Of a DNA stretch of 64,000 nt, positions 1 to 9,007 are shown in pieces. Source of the DNA: Ornithinibacillus caprae. Lineage in GTDB: Bacteria > Bacillota > Bacilli > Bacillales > Amphibacillaceae. The notes beneath the pieces were generated by a model, which did no database searches, was not told where the DNA came from, and was given only the letters and a program-made list of their open reading frames with translations. The stretch lies in contig NZ_WOCA01000015.1 in the NCBI RefSeq assembly GCF_009728145.1, positions 54,149 through 118,148 on the forward strand, written 5' to 3'. Position 1 is the stretch's first letter. The number at the start of each line of letters is the position of its first letter. A program made the translations under genes and the position numbers.

Positions 1-238
1 CCGTTTCACAGTTTACTTCAAGTAACACTGCTGTATTTCCATCTACTTCAATATATGTAGAACCTTCTGCTGCGATACGATCTGCTTTTTTAGCTGCTTT
101 TGCAATACCTTTTTCACGTAAGTAATCAATTGCTTTATCAAGATCACCATCTGTTTCAGTAAGTGCTTTTTTACAATCCATCATACCAGCGCCTGTTTTT
201 TCGCGTAATTCTTTTACCATTTTAGCTGTAATAGCCAT
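1..238 (-). CDS. tsf: Translation elongation factor Ts, N-terminal part (cut by window edge)
   Basis: Only the first 79 codons are inside the window; the gene runs off the left edge. The peptide starts [20 protein letters not shown], the UBA-like ribosome/EF-Tu contacting start of EF-Ts, with the family hallmark [14 protein letters not shown]-Ts recycles EF-Tu-GDP to EF-Tu-GTP in the cytosol. An AGGAGG ribosome binding site lies just upstream of the ATG. It follows rpsB on the same strand with a terminator-like hairpin between them, the usual rpsB-tsf arrangement, so it is probably expressed partly by readthrough from the rpsB promoter. Confidence 0.96.
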   Translation of the reverse strand, partial: MAITAKMVKELREKTGAGMMDCKKALTETDGDLDKAIDYLREKGIAKAAKKADRIAAEGSTYIEVDGNTAVLLEVNCET

Positions 239-270
239 TGTAATTCCTCCTTGATTGTTAAGATTATAAG

Positions 271-313
271 TTTTTAAAAAAGGGTGATAAAAGGCTTATC
301 CTCTTATCACCCC
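271..313 (-). terminator. Hairpin with U-tract between rpsB and tsf (terminator or attenuator)
   Basis: Read on the minus strand, a 9-bp perfect stem GGGTGATAA/TTATCACCC (282-290 with 304-312) is followed at once by a run of six T. It lies 18 bases after the rpsB stop codon and before the tsf ribosome binding site. It has the form of an intrinsic terminator. Because tsf has no separate obvious promoter here, partial termination that lowers tsf expression relative to rpsB is the likely role (inference). Confidence 0.75.
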
Positions 314-330
314 GACCTTTTTAAAAAGAA

Positions 331-1080
331 TTAGTTCTGTTCTACTTCTTCTTTTTCAGCAGTAACAGTTTCTTCTGTTTGAACTTCTTCCATTTCTTCC
401 CCTTGTTTAACTTCTAAAATAGCATCTGCCATTTTACCAGTTAAAAGTTTAACGGCGCGAATTGCGTCATCATTAGCAGGGATTACATAATCGATTTCAT
501 CCGGATCACAGTTTGTATCAACAATACCAATGATTGGGATGTTTAATTTATGTGCTTCTGCAATCGCAATACGTTCTTTACGTGGGTCGATTACAAATAA
601 TGCATCTGGAAGTTTCTTCATATCTTTAATTCCACCAAGGAATTTAACAAGACGTTCTTTTTCTTTCAACAAGCCAACTACTTCTTTTTTAGGAAGTACT
701 TCAAACGTTCCATCCTCTTCCATACGCTCGATATCGATTAAACGGTTGATACGTTTGCGAATAGTTTGGAAGTTAGTTAATGTACCACCTAACCAGCGTT
801 GGTTAACAAAGTACATACCAGAACGAATTGCTTCTTCTTTCACAGAATCTTGCGCTTGTTTCTTTGTACCTACGAAAAGAATTGTACCGCCATTTGCAGC
901 GATTTCCTTTACATAGTTATATGCTTCATCTACCTTTTTAACCGTCTTTTGTAGGTCGATGATGTAAATACCGTTACGCTCTGTGAAGATATATTTCTTC
1001 ATCTTAGGGTTCCAACGGCGTGTCTGATGTCCAAAATGTACACCAGCTTCTAGCAATTGCTTCATAGAAATTACTGACAT
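331..1080 (-). CDS. rpsB: 30S ribosomal protein S2
   Basis: Encodes a 249-residue S2 protein of the small ribosomal subunit, with family motifs [19 protein letters not shown] at the N-terminus, [19 protein letters not shown] and [14 protein letters not shown]. The reading frame is open further upstream, but the start [13 protein letters not shown] is chosen because TAGGAGGAAAC lies directly before this ATG and other S2 proteins begin there. The C-terminal tail is acidic (many E), as in many Bacillaceae S2 proteins. It follows swrB, the last fla/che gene, and has its own promoter in the 186-bp gap. Confidence 0.98.
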   Translation of the reverse strand: MSVISMKQLLEAGVHFGHQTRRWNPKMKKYIFTERNGIYIIDLQKTVKKVDEAYNYVKEIAANGGTILFVGTKKQAQDSVKEEAIRSGMYFVNQRWLGGTLTNFQTIRKRINRLIDIERMEEDGTFEVLPKKEVVGLLKEKERLVKFLGGIKDMKKLPDALFVIDPRKERIAIAEAHKLNIPIIGIVDTNCDPDEIDYVIPANDDAIRAVKLLTGKMADAILEVKQGEEMEEVQTEETVTAEKEEVEQN

Positions 1081-1228
1081 AATGTTTCCTCCTAAATGGT
1101 TTTTATCCTCCGTTTGTATCATTTTTGTATAAGACCTTTCATAAGAATGGCACCAATATACAAATTAACAAACGTGTGTTTTTTTACATGCTCACTCAAA
1201 TTAGTAAACATTATTTACACCAAAAATA

Positions 1229-1257
1229 AATATATCATACAGAACACCTGTAATCAA
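1229..1257 (-). promoter_or_regulatory. Probable SigA promoter of rpsB
   Basis: On the minus strand TTGATT (1252-1257) is separated by 17 bases from TATATT (1229-1234), and a TGA directly before the -10 makes it an extended -10 element. It gives a leader of about 140 nt before the rpsB start, long enough for ribosomal-protein autoregulation, although I do not recognise a specific leader fold. The -10 motif TGATATATT is the same as that of the rplS promoter in this window. Confidence 0.6.
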
Positions 1258-1266
1258 GCAAAAATA

Positions 1267-1752
1267 TTATTTTTTTCCATGTAATTTAATAGTTAATGCT
1301 ACTTCAGTTTTACCACAGTTTAATTTTCGAGCTATTTCTTCTTCTGATAAACCAGTTTGATGTAATTGTAATATTCTTGCTTGCAATGATGCTTGTACTT
1401 CGTCATTCATCGTATCCAATTTTGATGCTACATATTTATCATCATTCTCTTCAATTCTACCTTCTACCGTATCTTGTTTCGTTTCTATTATCTGCATATG
1501 CTGATCTAAGTCACGATCCTTATTTGGTGAAGGATCTAGTCTATTTTCTTTCTTCACTATATGGTTAGCAGAAATTTCATCTTGTAGCCGTTTGTTTTCT
1601 GCCTTTATTTCCTCTAAATAGGATTCCAACAAATTCGGAATCTCTGAACTAGTTTCATCATTTTTCCCTTGTAGTTGCTTGAGTAAAAAGAAAAGACCAC
1701 TTAGCGTAATAATATGTAATAAAAAACTAATAATCAGTAAAAAAGATGTCAT
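1267..1752 (-). CDS. swrB: SwrB-like swarming/flagellar assembly protein (YlxL)
   Basis: A 161-residue protein with one N-terminal membrane segment (MTSFLLIISFLLHIITLSGLFF), a charged, probably coiled middle, and a C-terminal helix-turn-helix-like piece (GLSEEEIARKLNCGKTEV). Position as last gene of fla/che between sigD and rpsB, length and topology match B. subtilis SwrB, which promotes completion of the basal body export apparatus and so SigD activity. Sequence identity to SwrB is expected to be low, so the name rests mainly on position and architecture. A TTG start nine codons upstream exists; the ATG is preferred because GAAGGGA lies at proper spacing before it. Confidence 0.75.
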   Translation of the reverse strand: MTSFLLIISFLLHIITLSGLFFLLKQLQGKNDETSSEIPNLLESYLEEIKAENKRLQDEISANHIVKKENRLDPSPNKDRDLDQHMQIIETKQDTVEGRIEENDDKYVASKLDTMNDEVQASLQARILQLHQTGLSEEEIARKLNCGKTEVALTIKLHGKK

Positions 1753-1762
1753 AAAATCCCTT

Positions 1763-2071
1763 CTATCCCGTGAAGTCAAACTTATTCCCTAAATAAGGAT
1801 GATCTATAGATTGCTTCTTATTTTTTGTTGAATTTTTCCTCTGCGTATCATGTTGATTAGTAGTACTGTTATTTTCCTCATCTTCTAGCTTAGTTTTTGC
1901 TACATCTTCCTGTTGCTGTACCTTTTTACGTTTTAATTCTTCTTGTTTTAATTGACTTTGTACAAGTGATTCCTGGAAATGTTGATTCTGCTTTAACATT
2001 TGGTCTTGTAGTTTTCCTGCATCCTGTGTTCTTGGAAGTGCCACTTGTAATTCTATTGATTTCCAACTCAA
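1763..2071 (-). CDS. Small conserved protein in the sigD-swrB interval, function unknown
   Basis: A 102-residue hydrophilic protein starting SWKSIELQVALPRTQDAGK, followed by a long Q/K/E-rich stretch that should be helical, and a polar N/T/K-rich tail ending YLGNKFDFTG. No membrane segment or signal peptide is seen. The start codon is TTG with GAGAGGGTG upstream. It lies between the FapA-family gene and swrB on the same strand with short gaps, so it is co-transcribed with the fla/che operon. The LPRT motif and position look conserved in Bacillaceae from memory, but I cannot assign a function. B. subtilis does not have it between sigD and swrB. Confidence 0.7.
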   Translation of the reverse strand: MSWKSIELQVALPRTQDAGKLQDQMLKQNQHFQESLVQSQLKQEELKRKKVQQQEDVAKTKLEDEENNSTTNQHDTQRKNSTKNKKQSIDHPYLGNKFDFTG

Positions 2072-2092
2072 TTAGAAACACCCTCTCCATAG

Positions 2093-3463
2093 TTACAAGC
2101 TAATACTGATGATCTCATGATGATCCAGTTTCATTTGTATATGTTGATGGACGGTATTAATTGTTTTTTTGTACTTACCAAAACTAACCATAACATTCGG
2201 GTATAAATACGTATTAACAATTAATTTAGCCTGTTTCTCATCGCCTAAGTTTGAATTAATATCCTCAAGCATCTTATTAACTTCTGTTATCTTTTGGGTT
2301 GTTTGTTGATAGGTGTGTTTTTGTCTAAGCAAGGCAATTCTTAATTTTGGGTTATCTTGAATGTCGTTTCTTTCTTTTAATTTATTTCCAATTATATTTA
2401 ATTTCGTCAAGGAATCTAATAATTCCTCTTTTTTAAGTAGTAATTCTTCTTCTTTTTCACGTTGAAGTTTATTAACTCCAAAGCTAATTTCTGTTTTAGT
2501 TTGTAATTTGTTTCCTATCTCTTTTGCTTCGATAAACTCACCAGCTGAAACACTACCACCAATAATATTACCACGTTGGCAAAACACCTGATTTCCCGCT
2601 GTACTAACACTATGCATGATTGAATTTTCTACATATAAGTTCTTTCCTGCATTCACTATACCCTGATTGATATAACCAATATGTATATTTTCTGCAGCTG
2701 TTATACTGCCTTTTTGCAATCCCGATAAACCTCCAGAAATATAAATAGAACCACCAGCATCTATTTCTGCTGCTTCAACCATCCCAAACACCTTAACATC
2801 TCCTAAGGCTTTAATCCTATACCCAGAAGGAACATTCCCATGAACAATGATCGAACCAATAAAATCTAAATTTCCATCTTTCATAGATAAAGTATCATGT
2901 ACTTCAAATACCTCATGTACGTCAATATAGTTTCCTTTCAAACTAACTTGTCCATCTGAAGTAGCATAAAATGATTGGGTGTCCTCTTTAAATTCAACAT
3001 TTTTTCTAGCGGTAATGGTTAGAGCCTTCCCTGGCTTTGCCTGTACAATATTCCCAAAGATATCCTTTCCATTGATACCGTTTGTAGGAGGAATTACTTC
3101 TGCTAACTTCTCCCCATCTGTAACCGAAGGAATACGCATGACATCACGAAAATTCCAAGCATTATCTTTGTCAACGTCAGAATTAAGGTCAAATGCATAT
3201 TGTATTTTACCGTCAATTCCCACTTGTGCAGGTGTTCCTTTAGAAACAACAATAGGAAATTGATCCTTAGGCATTCTTTTAGATAATAATGTAACATGAT
3301 GCTCAATAATTCCATAAACAATATTATGTTCACGAAGATATTGAGTGATTTCTTCGTACGCTACATCAATATCTTCTTCATGATATGACTCTGTGCAATC
3401 AATTTCTGCAAACATATAATCATGGGAAATTTTTAGAGTGAAATGTTCGTGAATCTGCCCCAT
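2093..3463 (-). CDS. FapA-family (DUF342) flagellar assembly protein A homologue
   Basis: A 456-residue protein. Residues about 90-250 carry the DUF342/FapA pattern (DGKIQYAFDL, VTDGEKLAEVIPPTNGINGKDIFG) followed by glycine-rich right-handed beta-helix repeats (VHGNVPSGYRIKALGDVKVFG, IDAGGSIYISGGL). The last third is a predicted coiled coil (EKEEELLLKKEELLDSLTKL) with a short C-terminal beta piece. In Vibrio, FapA links carbon-uptake signalling to polar flagellum assembly; in Bacillaceae its role is not established. It follows sigD by 19 bases, so it is part of the operon tail. The start has GAGGGGAAGAAC before ATG. Not related to FapR further right despite the similar name. Confidence 0.85.
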   Translation of the reverse strand: MGQIHEHFTLKISHDYMFAEIDCTESYHEEDIDVAYEEITQYLREHNIVYGIIEHHVTLLSKRMPKDQFPIVVSKGTPAQVGIDGKIQYAFDLNSDVDKDNAWNFRDVMRIPSVTDGEKLAEVIPPTNGINGKDIFGNIVQAKPGKALTITARKNVEFKEDTQSFYATSDGQVSLKGNYIDVHEVFEVHDTLSMKDGNLDFIGSIIVHGNVPSGYRIKALGDVKVFGMVEAAEIDAGGSIYISGGLSGLQKGSITAAENIHIGYINQGIVNAGKNLYVENSIMHSVSTAGNQVFCQRGNIIGGSVSAGEFIEAKEIGNKLQTKTEISFGVNKLQREKEEELLLKKEELLDSLTKLNIIGNKLKERNDIQDNPKLRIALLRQKHTYQQTTQKITEVNKMLEDINSNLGDEKQAKLIVNTYLYPNVMVSFGKYKKTINTVHQHIQMKLDHHEIISISL

Positions 3464-3482
3464 GTTCTTCCCCTCTTTGGTG

Positions 3483-4250
3483 TTATATTTTTTCTAGTAT
3501 CCCTCTTAGTTTCACAACAGCTTTCTTATGAATTTGAGAAATTCTAGATGTTGTTAATCCTAATACGTGTCCTATTTCTGTAAACGTTAATTCTTCATTA
3601 TAAAATAAACTAATGATCATTTGTTCGTTTTCATTTAATGATTTGATCCCCATAGCAAGATCCTTATTTAACTCAGATTTTACTATATTTTCATCTGGAG
3701 AGGATGCAGATCTATCTGGTATGGAATACCCTATACCTTCTTTATGATCAAATGAACCATCCTTGGGTTTTTCTTCAATAGAAAGAACGTTTGCAAATAA
3801 GGAATCACGGATCAATGTTTCTACTTCTTTAACCGGGAGTTCTGCAGCCGTAGCAATTTCTTGTAAAGTTGGTTCTCTTTGGTTGGATTGCTCTAATTGT
3901 TGAGAGATTTGATCAACCTTCTTTGCTTTGTCTCTAATAGACCTAGGTAGCCAATCTTCCTTACGCAATCCATCCATAATGGCACCACGAATTCGAAACG
4001 AGGCGTACGTCTCAAATTTCAAATCCCGATCAATCTCGAATTTTTTTAATGCATCATATAAACCCATTAAACCGAGGCTTTTTAAGTCATCTTTTTGAAC
4101 ACTACTTGGTAGATGACTAGCCGTTCTGTCGACGTGAAAGTTTACTAAATACATGTAATTTTTTATTAGTTCATTTGCTGCTTCATTATCTTTCTCTTCT
4201 AACCATTTATTCCATAATCCTTGCTCTAGAGGAGATCTAGTTTTTTTCAA
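3483..4250 (-). CDS. sigD: RNA polymerase sigma factor SigD (FliA/WhiG family)
   Basis: A 255-residue sigma-28 factor for late flagellar, chemotaxis and autolysin genes. Region 2 is seen at about 25-110 (LIKNYMYLVNFHVDR, DLKSLGLMGLYDALKKFE, FETYASFRIRGAIMDGLRKEDW), region 3 at about 115-160 and region 4 helix-turn-helix at the end (ELTFTEIGHVLGLTTSRISQ). The start codon is TTG with GGAGGAG ten bases upstream; an ATG just before is out of frame. It is the fourth gene from the end of the operon, about 26 kb from the flgB promoter. No FlgM gene is in the window, so the anti-sigma factor must be elsewhere. Confidence 0.97.
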   Translation of the reverse strand: MKKTRSPLEQGLWNKWLEEKDNEAANELIKNYMYLVNFHVDRTASHLPSSVQKDDLKSLGLMGLYDALKKFEIDRDLKFETYASFRIRGAIMDGLRKEDWLPRSIRDKAKKVDQISQQLEQSNQREPTLQEIATAAELPVKEVETLIRDSLFANVLSIEEKPKDGSFDHKEGIGYSIPDRSASSPDENIVKSELNKDLAMGIKSLNENEQMIISLFYNEELTFTEIGHVLGLTTSRISQIHKKAVVKLRGILEKI

Positions 4251-4305
4251 TTTTCATCTACTCCTCCCTAGTTTTTTGCGTTTTTCGTATTACCATAAAT
4301 GATAA

Positions 4306-4806
4306 TTAAATAATCGCTTCACCTTTAGAAACAGTTCGTATCTTCAATTCACCAGTATCTGGATCAAAATCTATTGTGCGACCACAATTGCCGCCAACAT
4401 CAGATGCTACAACTGGAATATGATATTTACTGAGCCTTTTTAAAACCGCTTCTACATTCCGCCTTCCAATTCGGATCGTATCATTGGAAGAAAATTGAAA
4501 CATTTGTGCTCCACCAGCGATTTTAGCCTTTAAAGCAAATTTCCTTACACCGTTTTCTAACAATTTCTCCATCATATTATCTATTGCCGTATCCGCATAT
4601 TTAAATGCATTAAAATTTGTCTGTTTAGCTAAATTTGAATCTGGTAACATAATATGAGCTAGTCCAGCTGTTTTTTTAGGTAAATCATAAATAACAATTC
4701 CAACACAGGAACCTAATCCGGTTGTTCGAATGGTATTAGGTGCCGTAACAATATTAACATCAGCTATTCCTACTTTTACGATTGATTTTATCTCATTCAT
4801 TTTCAT
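4306..4806 (-). CDS. cheD: Chemoreceptor glutamine deamidase CheD
   Basis: A 166-residue enzyme that deamidates glutamines on methyl-accepting receptors and, in Bacillus, binds CheC as part of adaptation. The catalytic cysteine is in TTGLGSCVGIVIYD (about residue 33), the histidine in GLAHIMLPDS and the conserved threonine in FNAFKYADTAID, as in the CheD family. It overlaps the end of cheC by 14 bases, so translation is coupled. The start is the ATG inside the cheC end, with AGGAATTA upstream. Confidence 0.96.
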   Translation of the reverse strand: MKMNEIKSIVKVGIADVNIVTAPNTIRTTGLGSCVGIVIYDLPKKTAGLAHIMLPDSNLAKQTNFNAFKYADTAIDNMMEKLLENGVRKFALKAKIAGGAQMFQFSSNDTIRIGRRNVEAVLKRLSKYHIPVVASDVGGNCGRTIDFDPDTGELKIRTVSKGEAII

Positions 4807-5431
4807 TAATTCCTAGCGCACGAAAAATTTTTTCGAAGGATTCTGGTCCTGGAAGAAATAAAAATTGACCATTAATACCATTTTTCAAATTTGCATCATT
4901 TATTTTTGTATCAATAATAATGGCATAGTCGGTCGCGTGAGATATTTCTAATAATCCTACAGAAAGAATAGCACCTGCCATATCAACACTGAAGTGTGGT
5001 ATCGAGGTATTCATATTAAGGTTTGTAAAGTCAGAAAGCGCTGATAAATAAGATCCTGCTAATATATTCCCTGTTTCCTTCAAAGCAGAGATAGCAAAGT
5101 CGTTACAAGTGCCATCTTCATGAAATAGCCTTTGCTTTGAATTTGATGTGATATGTTTCACTAAAGATTCTGCTTCATCTACCGTAAATAAAAGGTAAAC
5201 CATCCCAGGTGCTTCTCCCTGTATTTGAAATAATATAGCTACTACTAAGGATTCTGCTCCACCAATCATATCCATTACTTCATCAAATTCAATGATGCTA
5301 ACATTTGGTACTTGCATATCAATTTTTTCATTGATTAATTTTGACATGGAAGTAGCTGCATTACCAGCACCAATATTGCCAATTTCTCGTAAAGCGTCTA
5401 ATTGAATAGTGGATAAGTGATTATAGTTCAT
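4793..5431 (-). CDS. cheC: CheY-P phosphatase CheC
   Basis: A 212-residue protein of the CheC/CheX/FliY family. Both phosphatase motifs (D/S-x3-E-x2-N) are intact: DALREIGNIGAGNA near residue 12 and SALKETGNILAGSY near residue 110, so two active sites are expected. In B. subtilis CheC dephosphorylates CheY-P weakly and is stimulated by CheD; the adjacent, overlapping cheD fits that partnership. It follows cheW with a 4-base gap. Confidence 0.96.
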   Translation of the reverse strand: MNYNHLSTIQLDALREIGNIGAGNAATSMSKLINEKIDMQVPNVSIIEFDEVMDMIGGAESLVVAILFQIQGEAPGMVYLLFTVDEAESLVKHITSNSKQRLFHEDGTCNDFAISALKETGNILAGSYLSALSDFTNLNMNTSIPHFSVDMAGAILSVGLLEISHATDYAIIIDTKINDANLKNGINGQFLFLPGPESFEKIFRALGINENE

Positions 5432-5435
5432 TAGC

Positions 5436-5906
5436 TTAACCTTCTACTGTTTTTAACTCTTTCATTTCTTCGGTTGTTAATACTTTTTGCAAATCAAGTA
5501 ATATTAATAAACGGTTTTCTAATTTAGCAACACCTTCGATATAATCAACGTCAACTGCTCCAACTACCTCCGGTGCAGGTTCAATTACGTTTACAGGGAT
5601 ATCGATAACATCATTTGCTGCATCAACAATTAACCCTACCTCCATATCATCAAGAGATACAATAATAATACGTGTTGATTCATTATAATCTGTAGCTTCA
5701 ATACCGAAACGTACTCTTAAATCAATAATTGGAGTTACAACACCACGTAAATTAACAACACCTTTTACAAAATCAGCAGTTTGTGGAACCCTTGTAATTT
5801 TCATTAATCTCTCGATGGATCCAACTTGTTTCACTGGTACCGCGAACTCTTCATCTTTTAATTGAAATACAATAACCTTTTGTTCCAACATTGTCTCATT
5901 TTCCAT
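5436..5906 (-). CDS. cheW: Chemotaxis coupling protein CheW
   Basis: A 156-residue single CheW domain (VIVFQLKDEEFAVPVKQVGSIERL, RVPQTADFVKGVVNLRGVVTPIIDL). It is the SH3-like adaptor linking receptors to CheA in the polar arrays. The conserved NLRG loop is present. Start ATG is preceded by GGGGGTAATAATT. It lies between cheA and cheC, as in B. subtilis. Confidence 0.97.
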   Translation of the reverse strand: MENETMLEQKVIVFQLKDEEFAVPVKQVGSIERLMKITRVPQTADFVKGVVNLRGVVTPIIDLRVRFGIEATDYNESTRIIIVSLDDMEVGLIVDAANDVIDIPVNVIEPAPEVVGAVDVDYIEGVAKLENRLLILLDLQKVLTTEEMKELKTVEG

Positions 5907-5918
5907 AATTATTACCCC

Positions 5919-7940
5919 CTATTTAATAAGTGCATTACTGTCAATAATTAATGCTACTTCCCCATCTCCTAAAATTGTCGCACCTGAAATTGCAAAAGCA
6001 TTTGTTAAGTAGTTTCCTAGCGACTTTAATACGACTTCCTGTTGACCTATAAAGGAATCTACAACCAAACCTGCCATTTTATCCCCTTTTTTAACAATAA
6101 CGACGGATACATAATCACTATTATTCTGACTGGAGTCTAAAACAGAGAAAATGTCTTTCAAGTATGCTAAAGGTACCACTTCCCCTCTGAAATCTATAAC
6201 ATGTTTGTTGTGTGCTGAAAGAATTTGATCTTTATGCATAATGGCAGTTTCGATAATTGATGATAATGGAATCGCATATTTTTCATTATCTAATTCTACT
6301 AATAAGACAGAAATAATCGATAAGGTTAAAGGAAGTTGAATAGAAAATATCGATCCTTCATTAAGACTTGAATCAATAGAAATGCTTCCACCCAATGATT
6401 CAATCGTATTTTTTACAACATCCAATCCTACACCTCGGCCAGATATATCCGAAATTTTCTCCGCAGTAGAAAAACCACTTGACATTATAAGTTCATAAAT
6501 CTGTTGGTCGGTTAAGGTATCAATCTCAGACTCGGTTATAATTCCATTCGTTAGAGCTTTAGATAATACTTTCTCTTTATTAATACCAGCACCATCATCT
6601 GATATTTCTATAAACACATGATTACCGCTATGATAAGCTTCTAGTTTAATTGTCCCTTGTTCAGGCTTTCCTTTTTCTCTTCTTACCTGAGGTGTTTCAA
6701 TGCCATGGTCAATCGCATTACGTAGTAAATGTACCAATGGGTCTCCGATTTCATCAATTACCGTTCGATCTAATTCTGTATCTGCTCCAATGATTTCAAG
6801 TTCGATATCCTTCTGTAATTCACGTGCTAAATTTCGAATCATTCTTGGGAATCTACTAAACACTTGGTCAATTGGTACCATACGCATCGTTAATATTATA
6901 TTTTGTAAATTGCCAGAAACTCGTGACATACGTTCAACTGTCTCTTGCAAGTCATGATGTTGTAGCTCACCAGCAATTTGTTCTAATCTTCCTCGATCAA
7001 TTACAAGCTCTTCGAATAAGTTCATTAACACATCCAAACGATCGATATTAACTCTAATCGTTTTAGAAGTTGAATTAGTAGCTTTACCTGTTTGTTTTTC
7101 TTTTTCTACCTGTTTCAATTCTGATTGTTCAACAGCTGGCACGGTTTCTTTTTGCTGTTTATTCTCTATAAATTTAGCTACTGAGAAATGGTTAATGGAT
7201 ACTTGCTCTATTTCAGATACTTTTAATATTTTTTCCTTGATCTCAGCTTCAGGTTGCTCGGAAACTAGAATTAAGCTAAATGAAACGTCAAAATTCTCTT
7301 CCTCTAAATCACTTACAGACGGCTCCGATCGAATGACTTCTCCTATCTTTTCTAAAACTTCGAAAACCATAAAAACACGGGCACCTTTAAGTAGACAATC
7401 TTCTCTTAATGTAACGGTTATTTCATAGTTTGAGAAACCGCGTTCTGATGACTCATTTAATATCGAAAGTTCGAATTCATCAAGTGATGGTATGGTTTGT
7501 AAATTACTTGATATTACTTGTTCTTCAACTTCGGTAGTAGCTACTGCAGGAGGTAATGAATCACCATTTTCAATCGCTTCCAATTTAGCAGAAATTGGAC
7601 CAACCTCTCTTGCACCATTACTACCATTAGAAATATTCTCTACCATTGCATTTAAGCTGTCTACTGTTTCAAATAAGGTGTCGATCATGTTTGGGTTAAC
7701 AGCTATTTTTTCATACCGAATACCATCAAAAATATTCTCTAACTTATGTGTGAGATTTGCTATATCCTGAAACCCCATTGTAGCAGACATCCCCTTTAAG
7801 GTATGTGCCGCCCTAAAAATTTCATCAATAATCGATTTTTCATTAGGGTTCTTCTCTAAATCTAGCAATTTTTTATATAGAACTTCTAAATGCTCTGTAC
7901 TCTCATCAATAAACACATCCATATATTGTGCTGTATCCAT
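5919..7940 (-). CDS. cheA: Chemotaxis histidine kinase CheA
   Basis: A 673-residue kinase with the usual five domains: HPt (phosphorylated His46 in FRAAHTLKGMSATMGF), a CheY/CheB-binding P2 region (about 160-260), dimerisation P3 (about 290-350), the GHKL ATPase (LVHLLRNAIDHGIE N-box, DDGAGIN G1, SDISGRGVGLDVV G2) and a C-terminal CheW-like P5 domain. It phosphorylates CheY and CheB in response to receptors. Start ATG has GGGGGGAATTAGG upstream. Gap to cheB is 12 bases. No key residue is missing. Confidence 0.98.
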   Translation of the reverse strand: MDTAQYMDVFIDESTEHLEVLYKKLLDLEKNPNEKSIIDEIFRAAHTLKGMSATMGFQDIANLTHKLENIFDGIRYEKIAVNPNMIDTLFETVDSLNAMVENISNGSNGAREVGPISAKLEAIENGDSLPPAVATTEVEEQVISSNLQTIPSLDEFELSILNESSERGFSNYEITVTLREDCLLKGARVFMVFEVLEKIGEVIRSEPSVSDLEEENFDVSFSLILVSEQPEAEIKEKILKVSEIEQVSINHFSVAKFIENKQQKETVPAVEQSELKQVEKEKQTGKATNSTSKTIRVNIDRLDVLMNLFEELVIDRGRLEQIAGELQHHDLQETVERMSRVSGNLQNIILTMRMVPIDQVFSRFPRMIRNLARELQKDIELEIIGADTELDRTVIDEIGDPLVHLLRNAIDHGIETPQVRREKGKPEQGTIKLEAYHSGNHVFIEISDDGAGINKEKVLSKALTNGIITESEIDTLTDQQIYELIMSSGFSTAEKISDISGRGVGLDVVKNTIESLGGSISIDSSLNEGSIFSIQLPLTLSIISVLLVELDNEKYAIPLSSIIETAIMHKDQILSAHNKHVIDFRGEVVPLAYLKDIFSVLDSSQNNSDYVSVVIVKKGDKMAGLVVDSFIGQQEVVLKSLGNYLTNAFAISGATILGDGEVALIIDSNALIK

Positions 7941-7952
7941 CCTAATTCCCCC

Positions 7953-9002
7953 CTAAACTAAACGCTTTGTTATAGAATCTATCATTTGTCCAACCTGTTG
8001 AATATGTAGTATATAATTAACCACGTTTGTTTTGATGGCTGATTTTGGCATACCATAGACAACGGAAGATTCTTCAGATTCAGCAATAACAATCGTATTA
8101 GGATCTACATCCTTTAACCGTTTGACCCCAACGGAACCATCACTACCCATTCCAGTTAATACAACTGCTATTTTATTTACTCGCTTCATATTAGTAAGTG
8201 ATTCAAATAGAACATCTACCGAAGGCTTATGTAAATAACCTTGGCTTTCTTCAGATAATTCAATTGCATACGCTGTACCAACATTTCGAATTTTCATATG
8301 AAAGCTTCCCGGTGCAATATATGCTGTTCGGTCCTTGATGATTTCTCCATGCGTTGCTTCTTTTACATGGATATGGGTTTTAATATTCAGTCGTTCAGCA
8401 AGTGACTTCGTAAACCCCCGAGGCATATGTTGGGCAATTAATATCGGTGTATCAAATTCCACTGGTAAACTAGTTAGAACTGTTTGCAATGCCCTAGGTC
8501 CACCTGTAGAAGATCCAATGGCAATGATTGATTTCTTATGTGGCTGTTGAGCTTGTTGTAGTTTAGGGTGTGGCTTCACATGCCTTGTTTGTGTTGTTAA
8601 TTGAGCTTGTGAAGCTGCTAACACCTTATCAATTATTTCTTGTTTAATCGTATTTATGTCTAAAGAAATAGAACCAGACGGCTTGGTAATGAAGTCAACC
8701 GCACCATTTGAAATTGCTTGAACAGTTTTCGAAGCTCCTTCAGCAGTTACGCTTGAAAGCATAACGATAGGTAACGGATTTTCCTTCATGATCGTTGCTA
8801 AAGCAGTAATGCCATCCATTTTAGGCATTTCTACATCTAACGTTACAACATCCGGCTTCCATCTCTTTATCTTCTGTATGCCCTCTTCACCATTTCGAGC
8901 TGTAGCAATCACATTTATTCGATTATCACTTTCTAAAATGTCTGTTATCATTTTGCGCATAAATGCCGAATCATCCACTACAATAACACGAATAGGTTTC
9001 AC
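7953..9002 (-). CDS. cheB: Chemotaxis response regulator / receptor methylesterase CheB
   Basis: A 349-residue protein with an N-terminal receiver domain (acidic pocket DD at 10-11, phospho-acceptor Asp56 in VVTLDVEMP) and a C-terminal methylesterase. The esterase triad motifs are visible: IGSSTGGP (Ser), QHMPRGFT (His) and LTGMGSDGSVG (Asp). It removes methyl groups from glutamates of chemoreceptors and also may deamidate glutamines. The start is GTG with AGAGAGGTAAC upstream. The partner methyltransferase cheR is not in the window, as in B. subtilis where cheR lies elsewhere. Confidence 0.97.
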   Translation of the reverse strand: MKPIRVIVVDDSAFMRKMITDILESDNRINVIATARNGEEGIQKIKRWKPDVVTLDVEMPKMDGITALATIMKENPLPIVMLSSVTAEGASKTVQAISNGAVDFITKPSGSISLDINTIKQEIIDKVLAASQAQLTTQTRHVKPHPKLQQAQQPHKKSIIAIGSSTGGPRALQTVLTSLPVEFDTPILIAQHMPRGFTKSLAERLNIKTHIHVKEATHGEIIKDRTAYIAPGSFHMKIRNVGTAYAIELSEESQGYLHKPSVDVLFESLTNMKRVNKIAVVLTGMGSDGSVGVKRLKDVDPNTIVIAESEESSVVYGMPKSAIKTNVVNYILHIQQVGQMIDSITKRLV

Positions 9003-9007
9003 AACGG

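Noticed and set aside
530..916. Plus-strand open frame of 128 codons inside rpsB
   Set aside because: It is an antisense shadow of the strongly conserved rpsB with no ribosome binding site and no recognisable protein.
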